A stretch of DNA of 64,000 bases from Oscillospiraceae bacterium (lineage in GTDB: Bacteria > Bacillota > Clostridia > Oscillospirales > Oscillospiraceae): positions 104,089 to 168,088 of the forward strand of contig CACZPK010000023.1 in the NCBI GenBank assembly GCA_902783035.1, given 5' to 3'. A program made the translations under genes and the position numbers. Under the pieces are notes generated by a model that had not been told where the DNA came from, did not search any database, and saw only the letters and a list, made by a program, of their open reading frames with translations. Positions 45,290 to 55,015 of the stretch are shown here, piece by piece (positions within the stretch are counted from its first letter, which is position 1; each line of letters starts with the position of its first letter).

Positions 45290-46603
45290 TCAGGGAACCA
45301 GCTTTTCTTTTCCGCCCATATACGGTTGCAGAACCTTGGGAATCAGCACACTGCCGTCTGCCTGCAGGTTGTTCTCCAGCAGCGCAATGAGCATGCGCGG
45401 CGGTGCAACGACGGTGTTGTTGAGCGTGTGGGGCAGATAGAGCTTGCCGTCCTTGCCCTTGATACGGATCTTGAGCCGGCGCGCCTGCGCATCACCGAGG
45501 TTGGAGCAGGAGCAAACCTCGAAATACTTCTTCTGACGCGGGGACCATGCCTCGATATCGCAGGATTTGACCTTCAGATCGGCCAGATCGCCGGAGCAGC
45601 ACTCCAGCTGGCGCACGGGGATATCCATGCTGCGGAACAGCTCGACGCTGTACTTCCACATCTGGTCGTACCATTTCATCGAATCCTCAGGACGGCAGAC
45701 GACGATCATCTCCTGCTTCTCGAACTGATGGATACGGTACACGCCGCGCTCTTCAATGCCATGCGCGCCTTTTTCCTTGCGGAAACAGGGAGAGTAGGAC
45801 GTAAGCGTCTGGGGCAGCGTCTCTTCGGGCACGATCTGGTCGATGAACTTGCCGATCATCGAATGCTCGCTCGTACCGATCAGATAGAGGTCTTCGCCCT
45901 CGATCTTATACATCATGGCGTCCATGTCGGTCTGGCTCATGACGCCCTCGACCACGTTGCCGTGGATCATGAACGGGGGGATGCAGTAGGTGAAACCCTT
46001 GCCGATCATGAAGTCGCGCGCGTAGGCGATAACCGCCTCATGCAGCCGTGCAATGTCGCCGAGCAGATAATAGAACCCGTTGCCGGAAACGCGCAGCGCG
46101 GAATCGATGTCGATGCCGTTAAAGCTCGCCATGATGTCCGTGTGATAGGGAACCTCAAAATCGGGCACTTTCGGCTCGCCGAAGCGCTCGACCTCGACGT
46201 TCTTGCTGTCGTCCTCGCCGATGGGCACGCTGGGATCGATGATGTTGGGGATCAGCAGCATATCATGGTGCAGCTTTGCCTCCAGCTCTGTTTCCTGCGC
46301 CTCCAGCGCGCTGAGCCGCTCGTCGTTCGCCTTGACCTCCGCCATGTTCGCGTCGATCTGCTTTTGGATCTCGTCCTTCTCGGCGCCCTCCGCCTTTTTG
46401 AGCTTGCCGAACAGCGGTCCGTTTGCCTTGGAAAGCTGGTTGCGCTTCGCGCGCAGCTCGCTTGCCTCTGTGATGGCGGCACGGAGCTTTTCATCGAGCG
46501 CGATCGCCTCGTCCACCAATGGGAGCTTCGCGTCCTGGAACTTTTTTCTGATGTTCTCTTTGACGATCTCGGGGTTCTCGCGCAGGAATTTGATGTCAAG
46601 CAT
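45290..46603 (-). CDS. serS: Seryl-tRNA synthetase
   Basis: This 437-residue class II synthetase has the long N-terminal coiled arm for the tRNA-Ser variable loop (about residues 30-105), motif 2 FRKEKGAHGIEERGVYRIHQ and motif 3 EVCSCSNLGDAQARR. AAAGGAG precedes the ATG. In clostridia serS often follows parA and parB, as here. No T-box fits in the 62 bases before it. Confidence 0.96.
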   Translation of the reverse strand: MLDIKFLRENPEIVKENIRKKFQDAKLPLVDEAIALDEKLRAAITEASELRAKRNQLSKANGPLFGKLKKAEGAEKDEIQKQIDANMAEVKANDERLSALEAQETELEAKLHHDMLLIPNIIDPSVPIGEDDSKNVEVERFGEPKVPDFEVPYHTDIMASFNGIDIDSALRVSGNGFYYLLGDIARLHEAVIAYARDFMIGKGFTYCIPPFMIHGNVVEGVMSQTDMDAMMYKIEGEDLYLIGTSEHSMIGKFIDQIVPEETLPQTLTSYSPCFRKEKGAHGIEERGVYRIHQFEKQEMIVVCRPEDSMKWYDQMWKYSVELFRSMDIPVRQLECCSGDLADLKVKSCDIEAWSPRQKKYFEVCSCSNLGDAQARRLKIRIKGKDGKLYLPHTLNNTVVAPPRMLIALLENNLQADGSVLIPKVLQPYMGGKEKLVP

Positions 46604-46621
46604 AGTATGTTTTCTCCTTTA

Positions 46622-46637
46622 CGTTTCACGTGAAACA
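46622..46637. promoter_or_regulatory. parS site, one mismatch
   Basis: CGTTTCACGTGAAACA matches the Firmicute parS consensus at 15 of 16 places. It lies between serS and the coiled-coil protein gene, downstream of parB. Confidence 0.85.
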
Positions 46638-46665
46638 CGGTGGTTTTTCACAGGTTTTTGCGGGA

Positions 46666-47235
46666 TCATTCCTGTTCGGCAAGCACAGCCAGAATCTCGT
46701 TGTAGCGCTCCAGCTCAGAGGGATAGGTCTCGTTTCCCTCTTTTTGCAGCGCATTACGAAGCGGTTCGATCTGCTCCACCGTTTCGCGGCACAAATCGTA
46801 TTCACCGCGCGCAAGGCGGTACTCAAGCAACCACAGCAAGCCGCGGACGGCGGCATGCTCGTCTGCCTCGTTCTTTGCAGTCTCCAGCGCCGCAGCAGCC
46901 TTTTCCTGTGCCCGGGTACTCTCTTCCAGCGCTTCAACTTCGTTTTCCAGCTCTTCCACACGCTTTTCCAGTTCAATATTACGGTCAAGCGTCGATTGCA
47001 GGGTGTTCGCGTTGCCACGCAGCTCCGAGAGCACCTGATCCGTACTGCGCTGGTTCATGAAAAACGACCACACCAGCAGGGAAAACGCGACAATGAACAG
47101 AATAAAGATGTATCCGTAGACGCGCTTTTGCCCCGTCATTTCGTCAGGCACCGTTTCCTCTGCCGGAGCAGGGGAGGGCACAGCCGGCACCGCGGATGTT
47201 TCGTTCTTGGGATGTTCGTGGATAAAATCGGTCAT
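46666..47235 (-). CDS. Membrane protein with extracytoplasmic or cytoplasmic coiled coil, unknown function
   Basis: This 189-residue protein has a Pro/Glu-rich N-terminus, a single membrane helix near residues 39-60 (VYGYIFILFIVAFSLLVWSF), then a heptad-rich coiled coil (ELRGNANTL through ALETAKNE) and a helical tail. It occupies the place between parB and serS where clostridia often have a small membrane protein (DUF4446), but the sequence does not clearly fit that family. It starts two bases upstream of the parB stop region, within the par operon. Confidence 0.75.
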   Translation of the reverse strand: MTDFIHEHPKNETSAVPAVPSPAPAEETVPDEMTGQKRVYGYIFILFIVAFSLLVWSFFMNQRSTDQVLSELRGNANTLQSTLDRNIELEKRVEELENEVEALEESTRAQEKAAAALETAKNEADEHAAVRGLLWLLEYRLARGEYDLCRETVEQIEPLRNALQKEGNETYPSELERYNEILAVLAEQE

Positions 47236-47237
47236 GG

Positions 47238-48116
47238 TCAGGCTTTACCGTTCCTTTTCTTAATAAATGCCAGCGCTTCCAACAGATCGTTCAAATCGTC
47301 CATGCCGTAGTAGTCCAGCTCGATACGGCCTTTCTTCCGGCCCGGCACAATGCGGCAGCCGCGGCCGAGCTTCGTCGTCAGCTCACTTGCCGCCAGTTTC
47401 GTATAATTGACGGTTTCCGCGTCGTCCTGCTTCTTTGTGCGGGGCTTCGCGGTGTACTTCTTGACCAGCGCCTCGGTCTGGCGCACATTCAATCCGCCGT
47501 CGATGACCTCCTGCGCCGCCTTCTTCTGCATGGCTGCCGAAAGCGGCAACAATGCGCGGGCATGCCCACCGGAGAGCTTGCCCGCCTCGACCAGCGCACG
47601 TACATCGGGGCAGAGTCCCAGCAAACGCAGTGCATTTGCCACGGCGGAACGCGACTTGCCGACCCGTTCCGCCACGTCCTCCTGCGTCATCTGATAGCCG
47701 TCCATGAGTTTCTTGTAACCCTCGGCCTCTTCCAGCGGATCAAGGTCCTCGCGCTGCAGATTCTCAATCAGTGCCAGCTCCATCGCCTTGCGATCGTCCG
47801 CTTCGATGACGATGGCCGGGACTTCCGTCAGTCCCGCCAGACGCGCAGCGCGCCAGCGGCGTTCGCCCGCGATGATCTGATAATAGCCGGAAGCAAGACG
47901 GCGCACGGTCAGAGGCTGCAGAACGCCATGCTTGCCGATGGAGTCCGCCAGCTCCTCCAGCGCCTCGTCGTCAAAGCGCTTGCGGGGCTGGTCTGCATTG
48001 CACTCGACCTGTGAAATAGGGAGCAGGTGCAGATTTTCACTGGTATCGGTGCGGATTGCCGCGTCGCCGAGCAGCGCGCCGAGTCCTTTGCCGAGTCCAC
48101 GGGGTGAATTTGCCAT
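47238..48116 (-). CDS. parB: Chromosome partitioning protein ParB (Spo0J)
   Basis: This 292-residue CTPase clamp loads at parS. The motifs GERRWRAARLAG and LIENLQREDLDPLEEA are the CTP-binding parts, MTQEDVAERVGKSRSAVANAL is the helix-turn-helix, and a basic linker and dimer domain (RIELDYYGMDDLNDLLEALAFI) close the protein. It is downstream of parA, and two parS sites lie within 2.5 kb. Confidence 0.95.
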   Translation of the reverse strand: MANSPRGLGKGLGALLGDAAIRTDTSENLHLLPISQVECNADQPRKRFDDEALEELADSIGKHGVLQPLTVRRLASGYYQIIAGERRWRAARLAGLTEVPAIVIEADDRKAMELALIENLQREDLDPLEEAEGYKKLMDGYQMTQEDVAERVGKSRSAVANALRLLGLCPDVRALVEAGKLSGGHARALLPLSAAMQKKAAQEVIDGGLNVRQTEALVKKYTAKPRTKKQDDAETVNYTKLAASELTTKLGRGCRIVPGRKKGRIELDYYGMDDLNDLLEALAFIKKRNGKA

Positions 48117-48138
48117 AGCGATATACTCCTATTATAAA

Positions 48139-48894
48139 TTAAGCGTTCTTCTTCAGAAATTCCTGCACGAAAGCGTCATATGCCTCCGCGCCACGGCTGG
48201 CGCGATCATAGGCGCTGATGGGCTTGCCGTGGCTGGGTGCCTCCGAAAGGCGCACATTGCGGGGGATGACCGTCGCATAGACCTTGCCGGGGAAGTAGCG
48301 CTTGACCTCTTCCGCCACCTGCATGGCGAGGTTCGTACGCCCATCGTACATCGTCAGCAGCACGCCCTCCAGCTCCAGCGCCGGGTTCAGAGAGCGCTTG
48401 ACAATACGCACGGTGTTGATCAGATCGCTCAGGCCCTCCAGCGCGAAATACTCGCTCTGCACCGGGACCAGAATCGTATCCGCCGCACACAGCGCGTTGA
48501 GCGTCAGCAGCTCCAGCGAAGGGGGACAGTCAATCAGGATGAAGTCATATTCCGCGCCAACGGCGGCAAGCGACTCCTTCAAAAGAAACTCGCGCTTTTC
48601 GCGATCGATCATTTCGATACCCGCGCCCGCCAGCGCCTTACTCGAAGGCAGCACATCGCCGTAGCGCGTATGTACGACATTTGCGTGCGCGTCCGCATTG
48701 TTGATGATAACGTCGTAAACGCCCTGTGCCGCGCCCTTGTCCACGCCCATACCGGAGGTGGAGTTTGCCTGCGGGTCAAAATCGCACAACAGCACCCGCT
48801 TACCCGCTTCCGTCAGCGCAGCTGCCATATTGACACAGGTTGTCGTCTTACCGACGCCGCCCTTTTGATTCACGATCGCGATGGTCTTTGCCAA
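48139..48894 (-). CDS. parA: Chromosome partitioning ATPase ParA (Soj)
   Basis: This 251-residue ATPase has the deviant Walker A QKGGVGKTT near residues 10-18, DFDPQANSTSGMG and LIDCPPSLELLTLNAL. It acts with ParB on origin segregation and in Bacillus also on DnaA. The start is a TTG at 48894 (MAKTIAI), with GGGGATCAGG before it. Confidence 0.95.
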   Translation of the reverse strand: MAKTIAIVNQKGGVGKTTTCVNMAAALTEAGKRVLLCDFDPQANSTSGMGVDKGAAQGVYDVIINNADAHANVVHTRYGDVLPSSKALAGAGIEMIDREKREFLLKESLAAVGAEYDFILIDCPPSLELLTLNALCAADTILVPVQSEYFALEGLSDLINTVRIVKRSLNPALELEGVLLTMYDGRTNLAMQVAEEVKRYFPGKVYATVIPRNVRLSEAPSHGKPISAYDRASRGAEAYDAFVQEFLKKNA

Positions 48895-49015
48895 GCCTGA
48901 TCCCCGCTTTCCAACGGCAAAACCCCCGAGTGGGGCATTTTATCCGATTATCTTTTTGATACAGTTTATTAGTATACCACAAAGTCCCATGATTTCAACC
49001 GCAAAATCGGAAATG

Positions 49016-49060
49016 GGCGAAAAAATCGACGTCCGCGCCGCCTTCCGCGGCGCGGACGTC
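49016..49060 (-). terminator. Terminator of the PBP2-GH13 transcript
   Basis: A very strong 14-bp GC-rich stem, GACGTCCGCGCCGC with GCGGCGCGGACGTC, is followed on the minus strand by GATTTTTTCG. It lies between the GH13 gene and parA. Confidence 0.8.
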
Positions 49061-49065
49061 GTCTT

Positions 49066-49081
49066 TGTTTCACGTGAAACA
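49066..49081. promoter_or_regulatory. parS site, perfect
   Basis: TGTTTCACGTGAAACA matches the Firmicute parS consensus exactly and is a perfect palindrome. It is 170 bases upstream of parA. Confidence 0.95.
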
Positions 49082-49154
49082 ATCCACAGTTTTCCACCGT
49101 CTTGACCCGGATAGAGCCCTGTTCGCACCAAGAAACGCGTTTGGAACAAGCTCT

Positions 49155-51020
49155 TTATCCTTCGATGAGCAGCAGGCCTTCCAGCGGCTCCAGTTCGATC
49201 TGCAAAATGCCCGCCGCAGGGCGGAAACGTTTGCCGGTCAGTGCGTCGAGCGCCTCACCCTCCGCCGAGGGAACGGCAAATGTCGAGGTTGTGTCGGCAG
49301 CGTTGCACACCACAAGGTCGGACACGCCGCCCGCTGTACGGCGGAACGCCAGCAGCGGGCCTTCGGCGCGCAGGTATTCAATGCTTCCGCCCTGCAGGGA
49401 CGCCCGGGCGTTGCGCAGGGCGCCAAGGCGCGTAAAGTAGGCGATCAGCTCATGATCCTCACGCCCCCACGGATAGGTCGCACGGTTGAACGGATCTTCA
49501 AACCCCTGCATTCCCGCTTCGTCGCCATAGTAGACCGTTGGGGAGCCGGGGAAGGCAAACATCACCAGTGCCGCCAGACGCAGCCGCCGCATGCCTTTGT
49601 GGTATTCGCTGGCGTTGAGCAGCATCCGCGCACGTTCTTCCCGCGTCTGCGGCCATGTGCCCGTATAGCCCAGCACCGTCAGAATGCGCGGTGTGTCGTG
49701 CGTGGAGAGGAAGTTCATCGCGCCATAGAAGGCGGCGGGAGGATAATTCTCGCGCAGGGTCTCCATCGCGTCGCGGAAGGAAGCGGCATCCTGTTGCAGC
49801 AGATAATGCAGCAGCGCATTGCGGAACGGATAGTTCATCAGTGCATGCGTCTGCGCACCGAGCAGATACTTGCGGCGCGTGGAATAAGCGATCTTGTTCG
49901 ATCCGTCTTCCCACACTTCACCGATGAGATAGGCGTCGGGGTTCTCCTCATTCATAACGCGGCGGATACGCTCGATGAAGGCGCCGGGCAACTCGTCCGC
50001 CACATCCAGCCGCCATCCGGACGCGCCCGCGCGCAGCCAGTGGCGCACGACGCTGTCCGTCCCTTCAATGATAAAGTCGATGTAGTCGGGATCACTTTCC
50101 TCGATGGCGGGCAGCGTCTTAAACCCCCACCATGCATCGTACTCGTCCGGGAAGCGGCTAAAATGATACCAGCTCGCATAAGGGGAATGCCGGCTCTGCG
50201 CCGCGCCGAGCGTAGGATAAAACGCATCCGCGTTGAAGTAAACACTGTTCGAGCCGGTATGATTGAATACGCCGTCGAGCACAACATGGATGCCATGCGC
50301 CTTCGCGGTTTCGCAAAGCACGCGGAAATCCTCCTCCGTGCCGAGCAGGGGATCGATATGCCGGTAGTCCGCCGTATCGTAGCGGTGATTGCTCGCCGCC
50401 TCAAAGATCGGATTGAGGTAAAGTGTCGTCACGCCCAGCGAACGCAGATACTCCAGTTTTTCCGTAATACCCGCAAGATCGCCGCCAAAGAAGTCGGAGC
50501 AGGTGATCTCTCCCTGTGCGTTGGGCAGGTACTCGATCATCTCGTCCCAACTCTCGTGCAGTGTGCGCCGTCCCACGAGGCCGGACACATCGCGCCGCAC
50601 CGCGCGGCGGAAACGGTCGGGAAAAATCTGATAGCTCACGCCGCGTCCGAACCACTCCGGCGTTTTGCCCGTACCGTCATAAACGGTCAGCTGAAAAGTC
50701 GCCAGCTGCTCCCACGGCTGGAACCCGTTCTTGCCGAAGCGGCGCTCCGTACCGTCGGCAGAGACGATCTTAAAGTGATACCACACCAGCTCCGGTTCTC
50801 CGGGCGCGGTGTAAACGCAGCGATACACATACTCCCCGCCGAGGGGCAGCGCCTCCAGCTCGGTTTCCTCCCAGGTGTCAGCAAATTCTCCGTGGGCGAC
50901 GAGAACGATGCGCTCAACGGCGTCTCCGCGATCCGGATATACGCTCAGCGTGACCTGTGTGCCGCAGGTTACCGCACCGTAGGGCGATTTGCAGCGGCTT
51001 TCCCTCGAATTAAAATACAT
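49155..51020 (-). CDS. GH13 alpha-glucan hydrolase (neopullulanase/cyclomaltodextrinase type)
   Basis: This is a 621-residue intracellular enzyme without a signal peptide. The first 120 residues form an N-terminal beta-sandwich typical of neopullulanases. The barrel has DGVFNHTG, the nucleophile region GWRLDVADELP, the acid Glu in IGEVWEDG and STHDTPRI, where most relatives have NHD. It would cleave maltooligosaccharides, cyclodextrin or pullulan fragments. I start at the ATG at 51020 because GGAGGG lies six bases upstream; an ATG 18 bases earlier lacks one. Confidence 0.9.
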   Translation of the reverse strand: MYFNSRESRCKSPYGAVTCGTQVTLSVYPDRGDAVERIVLVAHGEFADTWEETELEALPLGGEYVYRCVYTAPGEPELVWYHFKIVSADGTERRFGKNGFQPWEQLATFQLTVYDGTGKTPEWFGRGVSYQIFPDRFRRAVRRDVSGLVGRRTLHESWDEMIEYLPNAQGEITCSDFFGGDLAGITEKLEYLRSLGVTTLYLNPIFEAASNHRYDTADYRHIDPLLGTEEDFRVLCETAKAHGIHVVLDGVFNHTGSNSVYFNADAFYPTLGAAQSRHSPYASWYHFSRFPDEYDAWWGFKTLPAIEESDPDYIDFIIEGTDSVVRHWLRAGASGWRLDVADELPGAFIERIRRVMNEENPDAYLIGEVWEDGSNKIAYSTRRKYLLGAQTHALMNYPFRNALLHYLLQQDAASFRDAMETLRENYPPAAFYGAMNFLSTHDTPRILTVLGYTGTWPQTREERARMLLNASEYHKGMRRLRLAALVMFAFPGSPTVYYGDEAGMQGFEDPFNRATYPWGREDHELIAYFTRLGALRNARASLQGGSIEYLRAEGPLLAFRRTAGGVSDLVVCNAADTTSTFAVPSAEGEALDALTGKRFRPAAGILQIELEPLEGLLLIEG

Positions 51021-51055
51021 CGTGATCCCTCCCGGCAAATCTCTGCATGGTTTGA

Positions 51056-53089
51056 CTACTTCAGCAAAACGTTCTCGCCGACGATATTGGGATCGGCGGC
51101 GGTAAAGTAGGCATTGAGGATATCTACCGCGGTAGACGCCAGCGCGCCGCCGCTGTTTCCCTTTTCGATGACGAGGGCAATGGCAATCTGCGGATCGTCA
51201 TAGGGCGCAAAAGCTACGAACACACCGTTGCTGATCGTACCGCGTCCGCCGGTCTGCGCCGTGCCCGTCTTGGCGGCAGCGTCGACAACGCAGTTGGTAA
51301 ATTGTGTGCGCACGCTGCCCTCGGTCACCAGCTTGCGCATGCCCGAGAGCACCGCGCGCAGGTTTTCATCACTGATAGAAACGGTATCTACGGGCGCCTC
51401 GTCATACACAAAGACGGGAACGGCACTGTCGTACTTGCTCACGCTTTTTAGCAAATGCGCATTGTAGCGCGCGCCGCCGCCGGAAAGGGTAGCAATATAG
51501 TTTGCGAGCTGGAGTGGCGTGAAGAGGTCATAAGCCTGCCCGATTGCCGCCTGAAGCGTCATACCGTCCGTCCAATGCTGGCCTTTGAGGGAATTGACGT
51601 ATTCCGGGGAGGTCATGGTTCCCACACTCTCGGGAATCTCAATGCCCGTCGGCTCTCCGAGACCGAAGGCGCGGGCATAGCGTTCCATCGTGGAAATGCC
51701 CGTGAGTTTGCCGACTTCATAAAAGAAGTAGTTGCATGATACCTTGATTGCGTCGGTGACATTGACATAGCCGTGGTTCCCCGGCCAGATCCAGCAGTGG
51801 AGGTTGAGGTCGTAGAACTTGTAAACGCCGAGGTCTCTGATCTTCGTGCGTGTGTCGATGATGCCGGTCTCCAGCGCGGCGACCGCCATGGCAGGCTTAA
51901 AGGTCGAGCCGGGCGCAAACGCCCACTGCGTTGCACGGTTAAGCATGGGGCGCATGGGGTCGGCATTGAGCTCGGCGAAATCCTGATTGAACGTCTTGCG
52001 CGAGAAAGAGGGATAGGTGGCAAGCGCCAGCACATCGCCTGTTCCGACCTGAACCACCGCTGCTGCCGCGCCGCGCTCGATGCCGTCCGCATCCGTCATC
52101 GCCTGCGTGGATTCTGCAAGGACCTTCTCAACCTGTGACTGGAAGTCGATGTCCAGCGTCAGCGCCACGTTGTTGCCCGGTTTCGGCTCCACAGACCAAA
52201 TCTCGTCGATGACCTTTCCGTCGGCGTTCATCGTCACGACGCGCTTGCCGTCCGTACCGCGCAGATAGTCCTCAAAGGACAGCTCCACTCCGTCGATGCC
52301 GACAAGATCGTTCCACTTATAGCCTTCTTTTTCCTTGTAATCGTCCCAGTTCTGGATCTTGCCGATATGGCCCAAAATGTGCGGTGCAGCGTCTGTCTGA
52401 TACTCGCGCACCGTGGAAGTGCCGACGCGCACGCCGCTGTAGCCCCCGTCCTTAAGCAATGAAATGAGCGGTACATCCACGCCGCGCGCAAAGAGGAAGG
52501 TGCCGTCGCCGTCCAGTTTCGCGGTGGCAAGCGAATAGCGCAGCCCTACCAAAGCGCGTTTCTGCGTCGCGCTGAGGGAGTCGTCCACCGCAAACTCCTC
52601 GCACATCAATGCAAAGATCTTTTCCGGTGACACGCCGTCGCGCAGCTCGGCGGAGGTCATTCCCGCCTCAATCCACTTCTTGCTCTCCAGATACTTCACC
52701 AGCATGCCGGAGCGGTTTACGCTGTAGTCGTAAGCGTAGGGGGGCAGGGCCGTCATCGGCAGTTCGTCGTACCAGCTCACACCCTCGCGCCGCAACAGCG
52801 CGATCAGGCGCAGCAGTGCCTCGTTGATGTCGCCGCTGACCATCTCCGGGTCAAAGCTCAGCGTGTAAACGGCGCGGTTGCTCACCAAAACCTTGCCGTT
52901 GCGGTCGGTAATTACGCCGCGGGACGCCTCCACCTTCTCCACGGTGGTGTTTGTGCTGACCGACATGGCGCGGTAATCCGCTCCGTGGACAACCTGCGCA
53001 TCAAACATTGTGGCAAAAAAGACCGCCAGCACAGCCATAAAGAGGAAAGCGAGCGTAAGCAGGCGATAGCGCAGTTTTTTGGTTTCCAT
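51056..53089 (-). CDS. mrdA: Penicillin-binding protein 2 (MrdA-type transpeptidase)
   Basis: This 677-residue class B PBP cross-links peptidoglycan in cell elongation. One membrane helix (about 11-30) is followed by the dimerisation domain and the transpeptidase with STFK at residues 395-398, SCN in KVSCNYFFYEVG and KTGT in AAKTGTAQTGG. It lies downstream of mreC and mreD, the usual elongasome order, with only a GNAT gene between. Confidence 0.93.
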   Translation of the reverse strand: METKKLRYRLLTLAFLFMAVLAVFFATMFDAQVVHGADYRAMSVSTNTTVEKVEASRGVITDRNGKVLVSNRAVYTLSFDPEMVSGDINEALLRLIALLRREGVSWYDELPMTALPPYAYDYSVNRSGMLVKYLESKKWIEAGMTSAELRDGVSPEKIFALMCEEFAVDDSLSATQKRALVGLRYSLATAKLDGDGTFLFARGVDVPLISLLKDGGYSGVRVGTSTVREYQTDAAPHILGHIGKIQNWDDYKEKEGYKWNDLVGIDGVELSFEDYLRGTDGKRVVTMNADGKVIDEIWSVEPKPGNNVALTLDIDFQSQVEKVLAESTQAMTDADGIERGAAAAVVQVGTGDVLALATYPSFSRKTFNQDFAELNADPMRPMLNRATQWAFAPGSTFKPAMAVAALETGIIDTRTKIRDLGVYKFYDLNLHCWIWPGNHGYVNVTDAIKVSCNYFFYEVGKLTGISTMERYARAFGLGEPTGIEIPESVGTMTSPEYVNSLKGQHWTDGMTLQAAIGQAYDLFTPLQLANYIATLSGGGARYNAHLLKSVSKYDSAVPVFVYDEAPVDTVSISDENLRAVLSGMRKLVTEGSVRTQFTNCVVDAAAKTGTAQTGGRGTISNGVFVAFAPYDDPQIAIALVIEKGNSGGALASTAVDILNAYFTAADPNIVGENVLLK

Positions 53090-53109
53090 GCCGGGGCCTC
53101 CTTTCTGAA

Positions 53110-53556
53110 TCAGGTTTGGAATGTGATGCGGTGTTCACCGCCTGGCAGCGTGCGCACGGTACGCGGATAAGCCGCCGTCACACGCTCCCAAAAATGCGAC
53201 GCGGGAATGTTTTTCTCAATGAACTTCACGCGCCAACGCCCCGGATACAGGGCAAAGAGGGCGCGGGCGGCGGACATGCCGCGCTCCGCGCCGCGAAAGG
53301 CAGGAAAGACCGTAAATTCCGCCACGGTGTGGTCCGGCATTCCGGGGCGCGAGTGGTCGTTTACCAGTGCAAATCCGATCCACGCGCAATCGTCATACAG
53401 GAGACAGGGGAGCCGTCCCGGTTCCGTAAAATAGCGCGCCAGCTCAGGCTGTGCGGATACTGTGGCGTAATACGCCTTCAGCTCGCGCAGATAATCTTGC
53501 AGAGCGTCTGCAAGCCGCGCTTCATCGGCGCGCCGCGCCGGAACGATCCGCACCAT
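53110..53556 (-). CDS. GNAT family N-acetyltransferase
   Basis: This 148-residue protein has the GNAT layout: an N-terminal helix pair, AWIGFALVNDHS, the acetyl-CoA part AEFTVFPAFRGAERGMSAARALF with a variant of the Q/RxxGxG/A loop, and ASHFWERV near the end. The substrate is unknown. It is set between mreD and mrdA with gaps under 25 bases, so it is co-transcribed with cell-shape genes. Confidence 0.75.
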   Translation of the reverse strand: MVRIVPARRADEARLADALQDYLRELKAYYATVSAQPELARYFTEPGRLPCLLYDDCAWIGFALVNDHSRPGMPDHTVAEFTVFPAFRGAERGMSAARALFALYPGRWRVKFIEKNIPASHFWERVTAAYPRTVRTLPGGEHRITFQT

Positions 53557-53560
53557 GGCC

Positions 53561-54067
53561 TTACAGCGTAAACTTGCGGTGCAGCATCCACAGCACCGGA
53601 TGACAAACGATCAAAAACAGGCAGGATACGACCGTCTCCTGCACCGCCAACAGCGCCATTGCGCCAAAGGATGCACGCTGGCGCAAAAACAGCGCAAGCA
53701 TGTTTAGCATATCAACAAAAAGAAACGTCAGCGCCGTCACCGCAACGGAGCAAAGAACCCCCGGCTGTAACACGCTCTTGGCCAGCGCCGAGCAAGCCAT
53801 CGCCGCAAGCGTAAACGCCAGCGTATACACGCAGGGAAATGTGCCCGCCGTCGTCAGGTCACACAGCACGCCGCAGGCAAGGCCGAAGATCGTACCCGCA
53901 CGCGCATCCTCCATGGACGCAACGACGCCGACGAACAGCGGCGGCAAAAACATACGCACGCCGAACAGCTCCACGTCACGCAGCAACAGCGCAAAGAGAA
54001 GCAACAGCAGCAGGCAGGCCGCCGCATAGCTCGACCACTTGATAATGATGTCCCGTCTGGTCAGCAT
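53561..54067 (-). CDS. mreD: Rod shape-determining protein MreD
   Basis: This 168-residue membrane protein has five or six hydrophobic helices and little else conserved, as is usual for MreD. The position directly after mreC and the length are the main support. FVGVVASMEDARAGTIFGLACGVL fits the family's central motif. Confidence 0.85.
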   Translation of the reverse strand: MLTRRDIIIKWSSYAAACLLLLLLFALLLRDVELFGVRMFLPPLFVGVVASMEDARAGTIFGLACGVLCDLTTAGTFPCVYTLAFTLAAMACSALAKSVLQPGVLCSVAVTALTFLFVDMLNMLALFLRQRASFGAMALLAVQETVVSCLFLIVCHPVLWMLHRKFTL

Positions 54068-54139
54068 AAATAACTCCTGTCAGAAAGCGGCACGGCGCGC
54101 AAGGCAGGGAAGGGGCGCCGTATGGATCAAGGGCCGCCG

Positions 54140-54985
54140 TTACTCTACAATATCAAAACTCTTGATGATAAATACTTCCGTCAGCGTGTCAAAGTCGCAC
54201 ATCGGCGCAAGCACAGCATACTGCGCAAGCCCGTTCTCATCCGTCTCGACGCGCTCCACCGTACCGATCACAATATTGGAAGGATAGTAACCGCCAAGGC
54301 CGGAGGTGACAATATAGTCTCCCACCAGCAGCGACGTATCCGCGGGCAGATAGCTGACCTTGAGGCGCTTTTCCCGCATCAGCGTAAAGTCTCCCTCCGC
54401 GATCACCGCATCGCCGGTGCGGAACAGCAGCGCGCCCAGCTCGGTGTCGGTATCGATGATGGTCTGCACCGTACACCAGTTGAGACCCACCTCCGTCACC
54501 ACACCAACCAAATGACCCTCGCTGGAGCTGGTAACGACCATATTGTTTCTGGCTACGCCGTGCGCAGTGCCGCGATTGAGCGTCATCGTACGCGTCCAGT
54601 TGCTGCTGGAGCGTTCCAGGATCATCGCCGACTCCAGCTCCAGCTCGCGGCGCTGCTCCCTTAAGCCGATCAAATCGCGCAGCAGGGCATTCTCCTCCCG
54701 GTCGCGGTCGGCCTGGCGCGCATTGGCACGCAGCTCCGCCACTTCCTGCTTGAGCGCGGCGTTCTCCGCCAGCAAATCGTTATAGCTTTTATAATAGCGC
54801 TGCTTGTCGGTAAACCATTGGCCGACCGACTCCGCCGCAAAGCGGAATGGCGAGGTCACAACCCCTGCCGCATTCTCCAGCACCGTCGAGGTGGAGGTAA
54901 AGTACGAAAACGCACTCAACGCCACCGCAAACAGCGCCGCAACCGCAAGAATCCACACGCCATAGCGCGAGAAAAAATCTTTCAT
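54140..54985 (-). CDS. mreC: Rod shape-determining protein MreC
   Basis: This 281-residue elongasome protein has one N-terminal helix, a coiled coil (about 55-110; YNDLLAENAALKQEVAELRA) and the periplasmic double beta-barrel (VVTSSSEGHLVGVVTEVG; GDYIVTSGLGGYYPSNIVIGTV). mreB, normally just upstream, is not here; maf is. Confidence 0.93.
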   Translation of the reverse strand: MKDFFSRYGVWILAVAALFAVALSAFSYFTSTSTVLENAAGVVTSPFRFAAESVGQWFTDKQRYYKSYNDLLAENAALKQEVAELRANARQADRDREENALLRDLIGLREQRRELELESAMILERSSSNWTRTMTLNRGTAHGVARNNMVVTSSSEGHLVGVVTEVGLNWCTVQTIIDTDTELGALLFRTGDAVIAEGDFTLMREKRLKVSYLPADTSLLVGDYIVTSGLGGYYPSNIVIGTVERVETDENGLAQYAVLAPMCDFDTLTEVFIIKSFDIVE

Positions 54986-55015
54986 AGTTCCATCCGTCCA
55001 TTTCGGAACAGAATT

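Noticed and set aside
49079-49098. DnaA boxes beside the perfect parS
   Set aside because: CAATCCACA and TTTTCCACC each differ from TTATNCACA at two or more key places; two weak matches are not an origin.
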